Assembly: GCF_000331515.1 (NCBI RefSeq)
Contig: NZ_AMZO01000016.1
Coordinates: 310,001-374,000 of the forward strand
Direction of reading: 5' to 3'
DNA: 64,000 nt
Origin: Photobacterium marinum
GTDB lineage: Bacteria; Pseudomonadota; Gammaproteobacteria; Enterobacterales; Vibrionaceae
Part shown: positions 17,358-27,319 of the stretch, in pieces
Layout: every line of letters starts with the position of its first letter
Numbering within the stretch: position 1 is the first letter of the stretch
Program-made: the position numbers and the translations under genes
The notes under the pieces: model-generated
Databases searched by the model: none
Told to the model about the DNA's origin: nothing
What the model saw: the letters and a program-made list of their open reading frames with translations, nothing else

Positions 17358-19268
17358 ATGAAAAAGCATCTTTTAGCCTCAGCAATTTTTCTTTCGCTGG
17401 CAGGACCAACCTTCGCCGCAGACGGCGACATTGTAGATGTCACTATTCTCGGTACATCTGATATACACGGCCACTTCATGCCATGGGATTATGCTAGTGA
17501 CAAACTGAATATGCGCGGCAGCCTGAGTCAGATAGCTACCAAGGTTAAAAAGATTCGCGGTGAGCAGGACAACGTTATTTTAGTTGACGCCGGTGACACC
17601 ATTCAGGGCAACTTTGTTGAAACATTTAAAAATGAACCGGTTGATCCTATGATGCTCGGCTTCAACGAAATGAAGTATGACGTCTGGGTATTGGGTAACC
17701 ACGAGTTCGATTTTGGCCTGAACGTACTAAACCGTTCGCTGACGCAATTTAAAGGCACATCACTGGGTGGCAACATCAAACGTCCAGACGGCAATCCGTT
17801 CCTGCCGGCTTATACCATTATTGAAAAACAAGGCATCAAAATTGGCGTGATCGGCATGGACACACCGATGACTCAGGTCTTTGCTGAAGGAACTAACCGC
17901 CTGGAAGGTGTCACCTTCACTAACCCTTCGCTTGAAGTGAAGAAAGTGATTAAACAGATCGACGATAAAGTCGATGCGATTGTGCTTGTCGCCCATATGG
18001 GCCTGGATAACGAAAACAATATCCGCGCAACAGGTGTTACCGATATCGCCAATGACAACCCTGAGCTTGATGCTATTGTTGCAGGCCACATGCATACCCG
18101 CATCGATAAAGCGACAGTAAATGGCGTGATCATCACAGAACCAGATAAATACGGCCGCGCCCTGTCCCGCATTGATCTTCAATTTGAAGAAAAAGGCGGC
18201 AACTACACCCTGATTAACAAAGACAGCTTCACCTACAAGATCAAAGGCATTTCCTCTGACAAGAAAATGGAAGAGCTGTATGCGCCATACCACAAACGCC
18301 TGCGCGAAAATGCTAACCGTGTTATTGCCGAGCTAAGCGGTGTTGATCTGGTACCTGAAAACGAAATCAAAGGCATTCCACAGGTGCACATTCAGGATAC
18401 CGGTATCAGTAAGCTGTTCCAGGAAGCCAGCATGTACTACGCGCCTGTTGCTAACGTTGTCGCATTGCAGATTGACAATGACAATGCTGAGCTGGATGTC
18501 GGCCAGATCAAAGCTAAAGACATCGCATACAACTACCAGTATGCAGGTGGTGAAATTACCGTTTATGAAATGACGGGGAAAGAGCTGAAGACTTACATGG
18601 AATGGTCAGCTGGCTATTTCAACAGCGTGAGAGACGGTGACGTAACTTACAGCTTTAACGCTAAGCGTCGCGCATCTAAATACTCCACCAACGATTTCTT
18701 TGCCGGTGTTACTTACACCATTGATTTGACGGAACCAGCAGGCCAACGAATCAAAGATCTTCAGTTTGCGGACGGTAAGATGATCACCGATACCACACCT
18801 ATCCGCCTTGGTATGAACAGCTATCGTATGGGTCACCTGACCAAAGCAGGTGGCATACTGGAAGGCCAATCGTTCCCTGTTCTGTTTGATACTGAAGCTG
18901 AATTTGGTGAAGAAGCAGGTACCATCCGTAACCTGACTATCCGCTACCTGACCGAAGTGAAGAAAGGTCACTATGAAGGCAAGCCGACGCATCGCTGGAC
19001 GCTAAGCGGCCTTAACGGTTACAGCAAAGAACGCGAAATCGTTAAACAACTAATCAATGAAGGTAAGATCTCCGTACCTACCAGCAAAGATGGCCGCTAT
19101 ACCAACGTTGCTTCGATCAACGTTAAAGACAAGATCTTTACAGATAAAGCTGAGTTTACAAACTACATTGGCAAACTTGAAAAGCAGTTGAAATCAGCAA
19201 AATCGGCAGCTGACAAGCAGCAGATCGAGCGTGATATGGTAATTGCCAAAGCGCTAAATAAAGCCTGA
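17358..19268 (+). CDS. Secreted bifunctional metallophosphatase / 5'-nucleotidase
   Basis: A 636-residue periplasmic enzyme of the UshA/CpdB type that dephosphorylates nucleotides for uptake. ATG 17358 begins a clear signal peptide cut after F-A; a start at 17307 would bury it. The N-terminal metallophosphoesterase domain has all metal motifs: S-D-I-H-G-H, D-A-G-D-T, G-N-H-E-F-D, A-H-M-G and A-G-H-M-H. The C-terminal 5'-nucleotidase domain (about 335-560) has G-G-E-I-T-V and the substrate-binding T-N-D-F-F-A-G region. The last ~60 residues are Lys-rich and helical. It is monocistronic with a terminator after it. Precise substrate preference (5'- versus 2',3'-cyclic nucleotides) is not decided. 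Confidence 0.88.
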   Translation: MKKHLLASAIFLSLAGPTFAADGDIVDVTILGTSDIHGHFMPWDYASDKLNMRGSLSQIATKVKKIRGEQDNVILVDAGDTIQGNFVETFKNEPVDPMMLGFNEMKYDVWVLGNHEFDFGLNVLNRSLTQFKGTSLGGNIKRPDGNPFLPAYTIIEKQGIKIGVIGMDTPMTQVFAEGTNRLEGVTFTNPSLEVKKVIKQIDDKVDAIVLVAHMGLDNENNIRATGVTDIANDNPELDAIVAGHMHTRIDKATVNGVIITEPDKYGRALSRIDLQFEEKGGNYTLINKDSFTYKIKGISSDKKMEELYAPYHKRLRENANRVIAELSGVDLVPENEIKGIPQVHIQDTGISKLFQEASMYYAPVANVVALQIDNDNAELDVGQIKAKDIAYNYQYAGGEITVYEMTGKELKTYMEWSAGYFNSVRDGDVTYSFNAKRRASKYSTNDFFAGVTYTIDLTEPAGQRIKDLQFADGKMITDTTPIRLGMNSYRMGHLTKAGGILEGQSFPVLFDTEAEFGEEAGTIRNLTIRYLTEVKKGHYEGKPTHRWTLSGLNGYSKEREIVKQLINEGKISVPTSKDGRYTNVASINVKDKIFTDKAEFTNYIGKLEKQLKSAKSAADKQQIERDMVIAKALNKA

Positions 19269-19309
19269 TAACGAATCTTTAATTATATAATTCTTTATAT
19301 TCTCTTCTT

Positions 19310-19337
19310 GCCTCCGGTTATGCCGGAGGCTTTTTTG
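19310..19337 (+). terminator. Rho-independent terminator after the nucleotidase gene
   Basis: 8-bp stem GCCTCCGG / CCGGAGGC (19310-19317 with 19323-19330) followed by six T. Confidence 0.9.
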
Positions 19338-19571
19338 TCCTAACTTTCTATTTGTTGAGTGAAATTTGCTCGCTGTCTCAATTTCGAATTTATCTGCAAT
19401 CAAGATAATATGATTGTGATATCCAGCCGTATTTTAATTGCTCCTTACAATAAAATCCCACACTAGCTAGAGTTGAATAGTTATTTACTCTGACTAATTT
19501 AATTTCTGCAAAACTAGAAACTAACCTGAATAAATCCACACTTCACTCAGACTGATTTACAAGGGGTTGTT
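19338..19571 (+). other. Intergenic stretch upstream of the YfcC-type carrier
   Basis: Together with the terminator this gap is 303 bases and AT-rich. A TTGTGATAT near 19413 is half of a CRP-like site, but the second half does not match. I see nothing else that can be named. Confidence 0.35.
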
Positions 19572-21107
19572 ATGAGTACCGAAGGAGCAACAGTCGACAG
19601 ACCAGCGAAAAAGAAACTCAGTTTCCCTTCCGCCTACACGGTTCTGTTTTGTGTCGCCGCAATTGTGGCATTACTGACCTGGTTCGTAGATGCCGGTGTC
19701 TATAATAAGTTGTCCTATCAGGGCGACAGTTTCATGATCACCTATGCGGATGGCAGCACCAAAGATCTGCCCGCAACACAAGAAACGCTGGATAGTGTCG
19801 GCATCAAAGCTGACCTCGAAAAATTCGTCAACGGCGATATTTACAAGCCAGTAGGTATTCCTAACTCCTACACTCCGGTTGAACCTAATCCACAGGGAAT
19901 ATTGGAACTGTTTAAAGCCCCTATCCAGGGTATGTATCAGTCTATTGACGTGGTATTTTTCGTCCTGGTTATCGGTGGCTTCATCGGTATTGTGAACCAT
20001 TCAGGTGCATTCGGTGCCGGTATTAACCGCCTGTCACAAGTGATGACCGGCAGGGAAAAATGGCTGATCGTGATTGTAACGGCGCTGATCTCCCTTGGTG
20101 GTACCAGCTTCGGTATGGCTGAGGAAACCATCGCCTTCTACCCGATTCTAGTGCCTATCTTCATCGCCGCCGGATACGACGCGATTGTTGCACTGGCCGC
20201 CATCTACCTTGGTTCTTCAATCGGTACTATGTGTTCTACCGTGAACCCATTCAGTACCATCATCGCGTCCAACGCTGCGGGTATTAACTGGACGCTGGGT
20301 CTGACTTCCCGTATGGCCTTGCTAACGGTCGGCACCATTGTTTGTATTCTCTACATTATCCGTTATGCACAGCGTGTTAAGGAAGATCCAACCAAATCTC
20401 TTATCTACAGCCAGAAGAAAGAGATTGAAGAACGCTTCCTGAAAAACTTCAATAAAGACGGTGGCACAACCAAGCTTGATAAGAAGCACAGCATCATCCT
20501 GACTCTGTTTGCTTCAACCTTCTTTATCATGGTTTACGGTGTTTCCAGCTTAGGCTGGTGGTTTGAGGAAATGACCACCCTATTCTTCGTTTCTTCTATT
20601 GTGATTGCACTGGTCGACCGCATTCCGGAAAAAGAGTTTGTTCGCGAATTTATTCAGGGTGCTAACGACTTACTCGGTGTAGCTCTGATCATTGCTATTG
20701 CACGTGGTGTAACTGTTCTGATGGACGGCGGTATGATCAGTGACTCTATCCTAAATGCCAGCGCCTCAATGGTTGATGGTATGGATAAAGGCCTGTTCAT
20801 CGTTGTGATGATGTTCCTATTTGGCGGTGTCTCTTTCTTCGTGCCTTCTTCATCCGGCCTGGCTGTACTTTCTATGCCAATCATGGCTCCGCTGGCTGAT
20901 GTCGTTGGTATTCCTCGCGACAATATCGTCAGCGCTTATCAGTTCGGTATGGGTCTGATGGCCTTCATTACACCAACCGGCCTGGTACTGGCATCACTGG
21001 CAATGGTGAATGTGACTTTCGATAAGTGGCTGAAGTTTGTTATGCCGCTACTGGGTATTCTCATTGCACTGTCTGCGGCGACACTGTTGATTAACGTCTA
21101 TATCTAA
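19572..21107 (+). CDS. YfcC-type inner membrane carrier (DcuC / C4-dicarboxylate carrier superfamily)
   Basis: A 511-residue transporter with about 12-13 transmembrane helices. It has the family's extracytoplasmic loop after helix 1 (residues ~45-115), the G-G-T-S-F-G-M-A-E-E-T motif near residue 180, the M-C-S-T-V-N-P-F-S motif near residue 220, and a second-half repeat with F-F-V-P-S-S-S-G and I-T-P-T-G. YfcC-like proteins are annotated as basic amino acid or dicarboxylate carriers, but substrate proof is thin. AAGGGG before ATG 19572 fixes the start. It is monocistronic with its own terminator. Confidence 0.85.
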   Translation: MSTEGATVDRPAKKKLSFPSAYTVLFCVAAIVALLTWFVDAGVYNKLSYQGDSFMITYADGSTKDLPATQETLDSVGIKADLEKFVNGDIYKPVGIPNSYTPVEPNPQGILELFKAPIQGMYQSIDVVFFVLVIGGFIGIVNHSGAFGAGINRLSQVMTGREKWLIVIVTALISLGGTSFGMAEETIAFYPILVPIFIAAGYDAIVALAAIYLGSSIGTMCSTVNPFSTIIASNAAGINWTLGLTSRMALLTVGTIVCILYIIRYAQRVKEDPTKSLIYSQKKEIEERFLKNFNKDGGTTKLDKKHSIILTLFASTFFIMVYGVSSLGWWFEEMTTLFFVSSIVIALVDRIPEKEFVREFIQGANDLLGVALIIAIARGVTVLMDGGMISDSILNASASMVDGMDKGLFIVVMMFLFGGVSFFVPSSSGLAVLSMPIMAPLADVVGIPRDNIVSAYQFGMGLMAFITPTGLVLASLAMVNVTFDKWLKFVMPLLGILIALSAATLLINVYI

Positions 21108-21135
21108 TCCTTATCACTTAGCATTGGCTAATTTC

Positions 21136-21175
21136 AAACACTCAACACTACAAAAAAGTGTTGAGTGTTTTTCTT
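21136..21175 (+). terminator. Terminator after the YfcC-type carrier
   Basis: Perfect 14-bp stem AAACACTCAACACT / AGTGTTGAGTGTTT (21136-21149 with 21157-21170) followed by TTCTTT. Confidence 0.85.
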
Positions 21176-21320
21176 TAAACCAGAATCCTCAAGTGTTCCC
21201 ACTTCTGAGTCAATTTGAAAAACATCTCGTAACCATCGGTAATTCTTCCATTTTCAGCACAGAAAAAACCATCCGCGGCTATGATTAATAAATTACTTAA
21301 ACCAACTAAAGCGAAAAGCG

Positions 21321-21962
21321 ATGTCGGAAAACCAGCCTGAGCCTTTGGCACCCCAATTTACCGTTACTGCACTGCTCTATGATGAATTTGATTTACTGGA
21401 AGTTGCTGGCCCACTGGAAATGTTTGGCTTATTGCCTGAGTATTTCACCATTCAGCTTGTTTCTCAGCACGGCAAACCAGTGTGTAGTAAACAGGGCCCT
21501 CAACTGGTAGCTGATTACAGCGTTTACCACACTTTTCAAACCGATATTTTATTAGTGCCGGGAGGCCCCGGCGCACAAGATGCCATCAGAAACACAGTAA
21601 TCATGAACTGGCTACAGCAACACAGCAGCAAAACAGACTATATCTGCTCGATATGTACAGGTGCCGCCCTGCTTGCCCATGCCGGGCTGTTAAAAGAAAA
21701 GGCAGCAACAACCAATAAAAAGCGTTATCGCTGGGTTACCGGTTTTGGCAGTGAGATAAACTGGTATCCGGTAGCCCGGTGGGTTAAAGACGGACGGATC
21801 TATACCTCTTCAGGTATCTCCGCAGGAATTGATGTATCGCTGGCAATCATTTCACAGTTACTTAATGAAGACATTGCTCGTAAAACCGCAATTGAAGCTG
21901 AATATATCTGGGTCAACGACCCGACTGAAGACCCTTTTGCACCATTACATATTGTTCAATAA
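21321..21962 (+). CDS. DJ-1/PfpI superfamily protein
   Basis: A 213-residue class-I amidotransferase-like protein of the kind found alone or as the N-terminal part of AraC-type regulators. The nucleophile elbow is S-I-C-T-G-A with Cys 112, preceded by L-V-P-G-G-P-G near residue 80. The C-terminal region has S-S-G-I-S-A-G-I-D and ends without a DNA-binding domain. Substrate is unknown; relatives include isonitrile hydratases and amidases. It stands alone. Confidence 0.82.
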   Translation: MSENQPEPLAPQFTVTALLYDEFDLLEVAGPLEMFGLLPEYFTIQLVSQHGKPVCSKQGPQLVADYSVYHTFQTDILLVPGGPGAQDAIRNTVIMNWLQQHSSKTDYICSICTGAALLAHAGLLKEKAATTNKKRYRWVTGFGSEINWYPVARWVKDGRIYTSSGISAGIDVSLAIISQLLNEDIARKTAIEAEYIWVNDPTEDPFAPLHIVQ

Positions 21963-21981
21963 CAACTGATTGATCCATAGG

Positions 21982-22311
21982 CTATTCCCACATGATATAG
22001 CACTCCTCCTTCTCGGCTTCTTTCAGCATTTCAATCAGGGGAATAGCACGGTTATAGAGGCCAATCATCGGTTCGACATCCTGGTCATCACAGTCATCAA
22101 TATTCATCGCCGGATCATCACCGGCGTTCTGCTCAATTTCACGAACCCAATTAACCGCCTGCTGTAAGTTAACCAGTGCCTGAGGCACATTTTCAGCATC
22201 AATTGCACCGGGAATGTTTTCGCAAAATCCCATTAGCCTTAGCATTTGTTTGGCAACATCACCAAACATGATGATATTTCCGCTCACTTTACAATGAAAA
22301 GTCACCAACAT
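21982..22311 (-). CDS. DUF1840 family protein
   Basis: A 109-residue acidic cytoplasmic protein with the family's M-L-V-T-F start, I-I-M-F-G-D-V-A-K motif and C-terminal R-A-I-P-L-I-E-M-L. No biochemical role is known. The gene is read convergently with the DJ-1-like gene; the stop codons are 19 bases apart. Confidence 0.82.
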   Translation of the reverse strand: MLVTFHCKVSGNIIMFGDVAKQMLRLMGFCENIPGAIDAENVPQALVNLQQAVNWVREIEQNAGDDPAMNIDDCDDQDVEPMIGLYNRAIPLIEMLKEAEKEECYIMWE

Positions 22312-22356
22312 AATAAGCTCCGATAAATTCTGCTTTCAAACAGTGAAACAATATAA

Positions 22357-22932
22357 TTAAGACACTGTCTCTCTGCGTTTGTCTTTTCTTGCCAGGATAT
22401 AACCAGTAACGGCCCCGGCTAAAGCACCGAACAAGTGACTTTCATAACTAACCCAGCTGTGATTCGGTATGAAGCCCCACACCATTGAGCCATAAAAGAA
22501 CATCACAATGAGGGCTATCGCTATAGATTTTACGCTCCGGTACATAATGGCGTATACCAACAAATACGCCCACAAACCATAAACAATACCACTCATGCCA
22601 ATGTGATAATTCATTCGCCCGAAAAGCCAGACTCCAATTCCGCTTCCGATCCAGCTAACCAGAAATACCCCCATAAAGCGGGCAAGACCAAAACTGGAAA
22701 CCAAAAAACCGAGAATACAGAATGACACTAAATTGCTGACTAAATGAGCTATGGAGCCGTGCAGAAACGGGTAGAAAATGATGCCGATAAAATGGCTAAA
22801 GTGACGAGGTAACACACCGAAATCATTCAGTTGCCCCCGAAAGAAAATATTCACAACATGGATAAGAACAGTAAAAAGGCATATAAAGCCAATTACTTTC
22901 AAAGAATCACCAGAACTCCGACGCAATGCCAT
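22357..22932 (-). CDS. Rhomboid family intramembrane serine protease
   Basis: A 191-residue polytopic membrane protein with six predicted helices. The catalytic dyad is visible: Ser 114 in G-M-S-G and His 166 in E-S-H-L-F-G, with the H-x-x-x-N motif (His 63, Asn 67) that shapes the oxyanion hole. It therefore should cleave transmembrane segments of client proteins. It is smaller than GlpG and lacks its N-terminal cytoplasmic domain. Upstream of DUF1840 on the same strand, 45 bases apart, so the two may be co-transcribed. Confidence 0.88.
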   Translation of the reverse strand: MALRRSSGDSLKVIGFICLFTVLIHVVNIFFRGQLNDFGVLPRHFSHFIGIIFYPFLHGSIAHLVSNLVSFCILGFLVSSFGLARFMGVFLVSWIGSGIGVWLFGRMNYHIGMSGIVYGLWAYLLVYAIMYRSVKSIAIALIVMFFYGSMVWGFIPNHSWVSYESHLFGALAGAVTGYILARKDKRRETVS

Positions 22933-23040
22933 TCCCTCATCAGACCAAAAACCATATCTCTACTTTCTTAAGTATAAATGGCAGACTAACAATGATGTGG
23001 GATATTGCGCAAAGAGTTCTCTGATATTAGCAAGTTATAT

Positions 23041-23847
23041 TTACCAAAATGACTGGCGTTGCTGGTAATCAATGTCTGTTTTTGAGCGCTGCCGCTTACC
23101 GGCTATAAAGAAGTTTCGTCCCAGCAGCAGGCGAATCTGACTCAGTGTCTCTCTGGCCAGCAGCCTCCGCTCACTGCCATTCCAGCAACGATTTGTTGTG
23201 TGTTTGATAGCGGCAAGTGCATCCGGTGAGGCCAGTTCTATTCTGCGACAAAACTCAAGTGCCGCAACCATAGGATCATCACTGACATCAGTAACAAGAG
23301 ATAGCTTCAGGGCCTGCTCACCAGATATGATTTCTCCCGTCATGGTTAGCTTCATGGCGACATCCTTGGAAACCACTTCCCTTAATGACATCAAACCCGC
23401 CATATCCGGCACCAGCCCCCAACGCACTTCCATGATGGATAATTCTGTGTCTGGCTTAACAAACCTGAAATCTGCACCCATTACAACCTGTAAACCACCA
23501 CCGTAACAACGCCCTTCAATAACCGCTATCACAGGAACCGGAATCAAACGCCAGTTCCTCGAAACTCTCTGAGCTAAATTTGCATTACCGGGTAACCATT
23601 TTGCCAGCAAACGTAAGGCTTTCTGCTTTGATGTCGCAACGCTTTTGATATCAAGACCGCTGCTGAAAGTTCCGCCGTTACCGGTAAGGATCACGGCCCG
23701 AATGTCTTTACGCTTACGTAACTGTTTACTGATCAGATCCAACTCAATAAACATTTCCATATCCAGCGCATTTAGTTTATCCGTCCGGTTTAGTGCTACA
23801 GTGACGATTCCCTGGTGTTCTGTCACTTCAAGTCTTTTCCAAGCCAT
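23041..23847 (-). CDS. Crotonase / enoyl-CoA hydratase family protein
   Basis: A 268-residue CoA-dependent enzyme. AAGGATG seven bases upstream supports ATG 23847; a longer reading would add an unrelated hydrophobic leader. Features: L-N-R-T-D-K-L-N-A-L-D near the start, the F-S-S-G-L-D-I oxyanion loop, and I-E-G-R-C-Y-G-G-G-L-Q. The usual catalytic glutamates of hydratases are not evident (the second site reads W-G-L-V-P-D), which leaves isomerase, dehalogenase or thioesterase chemistry possible. It stands alone. Confidence 0.82.
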   Translation of the reverse strand: MAWKRLEVTEHQGIVTVALNRTDKLNALDMEMFIELDLISKQLRKRKDIRAVILTGNGGTFSSGLDIKSVATSKQKALRLLAKWLPGNANLAQRVSRNWRLIPVPVIAVIEGRCYGGGLQVVMGADFRFVKPDTELSIMEVRWGLVPDMAGLMSLREVVSKDVAMKLTMTGEIISGEQALKLSLVTDVSDDPMVAALEFCRRIELASPDALAAIKHTTNRCWNGSERRLLARETLSQIRLLLGRNFFIAGKRQRSKTDIDYQQRQSFW

Positions 23848-24081
23848 AACAGTCATCCTTATCTGGTCTGTCCAGTTAAATCTAACACACCATAAACAAA
23901 AGACTAAATAACAACCAGCAAAGAGATTGCAACAAATCAGCATAAAACCCTAACAATTAAAAGGTTTATGAGTCTTTTTTGCCCATGCAAATCAAACGAC
24001 AATACAAACCTGTTGCATATTAATCTTTTCGCAGTACACTTCACTTTTATAAGAACGTAGTACGGTTAGGTTACACAAGAC

Positions 24082-25512
24082 ATGAAGCTTATTAGCAAAC
24101 TTAGCTTGATATCTGCCCTATGTGGACTTGTGGCATGTAATGCGGAAAGCCGAATCGAACTTAAATCATTTGATATGGCTTCCGAGCGCCACAATGAGAT
24201 CATTAGTGGCTATATTGTTACGGAGCAAAAGGACCTGCTATCCGTTCCTGAAGAATTTATTAAGATACACAATCTTTCACATCATCTTCTTGAGCAGCAC
24301 TGGCTTCAGAACCCGAATTTCATCGGCGATGTGACTGAGCTAAAACGACTGTTCCGGGAAACTCGTTTGCCGGAAGCAGCCTCTTTTATTGCAACTTTGA
24401 ATGCCACTAAACAGCGTTATCTGAACAACCTGGATAATGTAAACGCCATTGCCTTCGCGATGCAACGTGACGTGGACAAAGATCTGGACGGTTACCAAAA
24501 CACACTAGAGCAGTTGCAACATAAGATCCAATTGCTGGAAACACCTGAAGAGGCATACCATAAAAAAGTGGCCAGCCTTGAGAAGGAAATACGTATCGAG
24601 TCCAAACGATATGGAGAGTTGAGTAAGTCGTTGCACGGTTCATTACAGAAAATCCTCGATGACTATATGCCCGGCTCTCAGCTGATTCATCAGCTCAAGT
24701 TTAATTATGACAACCTCCCTCATGCGATGTGCCGCCAATTTAGAGGGATGTCTGAACTTGTAGCGTCAATCAGTAGCAACTGTGTTTATATTAATCGCGA
24801 CCAGATGTTGTCCGCTTTTCCTGCATCACTCGCAGATGAAGCTAATAAGGTCATTAATGAACACGTTCCTGATCTCTGGCGCAGCATGACAAGGTTGAAT
24901 GGCTACTTTGATACCTCAACAAACAGTCAGTTTTTCAAAGACAATCTGAGAAGCCAACTGGCTAAAACACGTCAGGCTCTACGTGAAAAGCGGTATCTGG
25001 ATCAGCAACAGTCAGAAAAACTACTCGAAAATTTCAAAATGCAACTAGCCTCTATAGAAGGAAAACGTAGCAAAGTGATTGATAAAGGTTACCTTGATCA
25101 GGAGCTGCGTGTTGATACAGCCTCAAAAGCCTTTATCCGGCTGATGAAAAAGGCGCAGTCACCAACTTTGCCGTATTCCGAAGTGTATTATGATGCAGGG
25201 CTTCAGGAGAGTTTCACTAAAGCCTATGCGAAGAAGTTGCTGACTGAGTACCCGGCAGAGCTGTATTTTACGGTTTCCTCTGACGGCGTATTCTCAATTC
25301 CCCGTGAGGCTGGTGCACAACAGCTTGTATTTAACTTTGCTGACAGCAGCCAGTACCTGACCTACGACGTTGTGATACAAAGCTCGCTGCCACAAGTCAT
25401 TGATTCACAGGATCAGCACGCAGAAATGAGTTCACACTCGTTGTTAGATGAATTGAAAGGTCAGCTACAAAAACTCTGGGATTCTAAAGCCATTGCTTCT
25501 GCATCATATTAA
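24082..25512 (+). CDS. Coiled-coil lipoprotein of unknown function
   Basis: A 476-residue protein with a lipoprotein signal ending L-V-A-C (Cys 19). Residues about 120-210 and 290-345 are rich in E, K, Q and L with heptad spacing and should form coiled coils. The C-terminal ~100 residues look beta-rich. I recognise no named family. The residue after the lipid cysteine is Asn, not Asp, which favours outer membrane sorting by the Lol rule. Confidence 0.68.
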   Translation: MKLISKLSLISALCGLVACNAESRIELKSFDMASERHNEIISGYIVTEQKDLLSVPEEFIKIHNLSHHLLEQHWLQNPNFIGDVTELKRLFRETRLPEAASFIATLNATKQRYLNNLDNVNAIAFAMQRDVDKDLDGYQNTLEQLQHKIQLLETPEEAYHKKVASLEKEIRIESKRYGELSKSLHGSLQKILDDYMPGSQLIHQLKFNYDNLPHAMCRQFRGMSELVASISSNCVYINRDQMLSAFPASLADEANKVINEHVPDLWRSMTRLNGYFDTSTNSQFFKDNLRSQLAKTRQALREKRYLDQQQSEKLLENFKMQLASIEGKRSKVIDKGYLDQELRVDTASKAFIRLMKKAQSPTLPYSEVYYDAGLQESFTKAYAKKLLTEYPAELYFTVSSDGVFSIPREAGAQQLVFNFADSSQYLTYDVVIQSSLPQVIDSQDQHAEMSSHSLLDELKGQLQKLWDSKAIASASY

Positions 25513-25604
25513 GAGGTAATGAAAATTTCTCATTGTTAACACACATCTGAATATCGCGTCCCCCCTACACTCAATTTTGAGTACGACTGTGAAGGGGGAC
25601 AAGC

Positions 25605-25790
25605 TTGGAAGATAAAGTACTGATTGCTGATACTAAAGATATTCTCGATGCATTTGTTGATAACGGACTGCACAAAGAATTTGCCATCTATTGCCAGTTT
25701 CCCCATACAGGTAAAGCGCTGGAAGATATTCAATTAAGAGATGCTCATTCCATTGAATTCAATGACGGATTCAGAATTCAAAACAACTAA
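25605..25790 (+). CDS. Small conserved-looking protein of unknown function
   Basis: A 61-residue acidic protein starting at TTG 25605 with AAGGGGGA six bases upstream. No membrane segment or motif is recognised. A clean terminator lies directly after its stop, which supports a real, separately ended gene. It is 92 bases from the lipoprotein gene and may share its transcript. Confidence 0.55.
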   Translation: MEDKVLIADTKDILDAFVDNGLHKEFAIYCQFPHTGKALEDIQLRDAHSIEFNDGFRIQNN

Positions 25791-25800
25791 TCTCATTAAA

Positions 25801-25832
25801 AAAGCCTCCGATTAATACCGGAGGCTTTTTTA
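25801..25832 (+). terminator. Terminator after the 61-residue gene
   Basis: Stem AAAGCCTCCG / CGGAGGCTTT (25801-25810 with 25819-25828) and a T run follow. The same GCCTCCG...CGGAGGC core is used at 19310. Confidence 0.87.
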
Positions 25833-25863
25833 TCAATGCTCTCAATAATTCCTAAAACATGTC

Positions 25864-26889
25864 TTACTGTAGTATCTCTTCAGCGACAAAATCATTCCTT
25901 GTTTTATTCGCATAAGCTACCAGCGATAACATCACAGGCACTTCAACCAAGACACCAACAACGGTGGCCAGTGCCGCACCAGAATGAATTCCAAACAGGC
26001 TGATCGCCACAGCTACCGCCAACTCAAAGAAATTGGATGCACCGATCATACTGCCCGGCGCAGCAACACAATGTGGCTGTTTCCATTTTTTCATCCAGCG
26101 GTATGTGATGATGAAAATCAGATATGTCTGCACCAGAAGCGGAATCGCAATCAGCACTATATCTACCGGATTATCAAGGATAGTCTGAGCCTGAAAACCA
26201 AATAGTAGAATAACAGTACCGACAAGACCCATAATCGAAAGCGGCTTCATGCTTGCAGCCAAGTGGTTTAGCTTTTCTGGTTGTTTCACAAAATGGCGGG
26301 TTACAACACCGGCTACCAGCGGAATCACAACAAACAACGCGACTGACAACAGCAAGGTATCCCATGGAACAGTCACATCGGTAACACCCAGTAAAAATGC
26401 AGCAATCGGCGCAAAAGCCACAACCATAATCAAATCGTTAATCGCTACCTGCGCCAACGTATAGTTGGCATCCCCTTTCGTCAGCTGGCTCCAGACAAAT
26501 ACCATTGCTGTACAAGGAGCCACGCCAAGCAGGATCATGCCGGCAATATACTCTTCTGCCAACGCCGAAGAGATGAAATCACCAAAAACATAGCGCATGA
26601 AGAACATAGCTAGCAGAGCCATTGTGAATGGTTTAATCAACCAGTTCACAACAATAGTGATCATCAAACCTTTAGGACGACGATGTATATTACGAACAGC
26701 GGTAAAGTCCACCTGCATCATCATCGGGTAAATCATTAGCCAGATAAGTACCGCTATCACCATATTGATTTGTGCGTACTGCAAATCGCCAAGGAAAGAA
26801 AATGCTTCAGGAAAAAATGCCCCACCGACAAGGCCGGCTAGCATACCCAGCCCTACCCACACACTTAAAAAACGTTCAAAGATACCCAT
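25864..26889 (-). CDS. ACR3 family arsenite efflux transporter
   Basis: A 341-residue inner membrane carrier with ten predicted helices that exports arsenite using the proton gradient. The conserved cysteine of ACR3 proteins is Cys 126 in G-V-A-P-C-T-A-M, and the second-repeat region has [15 protein letters not shown] just upstream supports ATG 26889. It lies 101 bases downstream of the arsR gene in the same direction, and a predicted ArsR operator lies between them. No arsenate reductase gene is adjacent. Confidence 0.9.
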   Translation of the reverse strand: MGIFERFLSVWVGLGMLAGLVGGAFFPEAFSFLGDLQYAQINMVIAVLIWLMIYPMMMQVDFTAVRNIHRRPKGLMITIVVNWLIKPFTMALLAMFFMRYVFGDFISSALAEEYIAGMILLGVAPCTAMVFVWSQLTKGDANYTLAQVAINDLIMVVAFAPIAAFLLGVTDVTVPWDTLLLSVALFVVIPLVAGVVTRHFVKQPEKLNHLAASMKPLSIMGLVGTVILLFGFQAQTILDNPVDIVLIAIPLLVQTYLIFIITYRWMKKWKQPHCVAAPGSMIGASNFFELAVAVAISLFGIHSGAALATVVGVLVEVPVMLSLVAYANKTRNDFVAEEILQ

Positions 26890-26921
26890 ATTTTCACCAC
26901 TAGAAAACAATCAAATAGTTA

Positions 26922-26937
26922 ATCGTCGATAGACGAT
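26922..26937. promoter_or_regulatory. Predicted ArsR-type operator upstream of the ACR3 gene
   Basis: ATCGTCGATAGACGAT is an inverted repeat with 6-bp arms (ATCGTC/GACGAT). It closely matches the repeat at 27320-27335 in front of arsR. It ends 33 bases before the ACR3 start, so this gene probably has its own repressed promoter in addition to read-through from arsR. Confidence 0.68.
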
Positions 26938-26990
26938 GTTTATTTTCTCAAAAAAGGCCATCGTAGATGACCCTTAACTAACCTGTTGAA

Positions 26991-27299
26991 TTACAAATAA
27001 GACAAAAGCTCACGGAATTGATCCAGCCTTGCCTGATCGACAGAGAAACATGTTCTCGGAGGATTCGGCTCTGCAATGACAAAACCCGCAACCTTTAAAA
27101 TTCTAAGATGTTCAGAAACGGTAGACTGCGCCAGCCCCAACTCGCTTACCAAATCGCTGTTCAGGCAACCTTGTTGCCGTGCCAGAATGCGTAGAATTCG
27201 AATTCGGGCCGGATGAGCCAGCGCTTTTGCTGCATTAGCTAGCGCCTGCTCCTTCACTTCATCTACTTCAACCACAGCCAGATCGGTAACACAAGGCAT
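26991..27299 (-). CDS. ArsR/SmtB family metalloregulatory repressor
   Basis: A 102-residue winged-helix repressor. The DNA-binding helix region reads L-A-Q-S-T-V-S-E-H-L-R-I-L-K. Cysteines at residue 3, in Q-Q-G-C-L-N and in R-T-C-F are candidate arsenite ligands; the canonical E-L-C-V-C-D motif of plasmid ArsR is absent, so metal binding probably uses a different cysteine set. Its operators and its exporter neighbour point to arsenite sensing. Confidence 0.87.
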   Translation of the reverse strand: MPCVTDLAVVEVDEVKEQALANAAKALAHPARIRILRILARQQGCLNSDLVSELGLAQSTVSEHLRILKVAGFVIAEPNPPRTCFSVDQARLDQFRELLSYL

Positions 27300-27319
27300 A
27301 AGAACATCTCATTTCGATA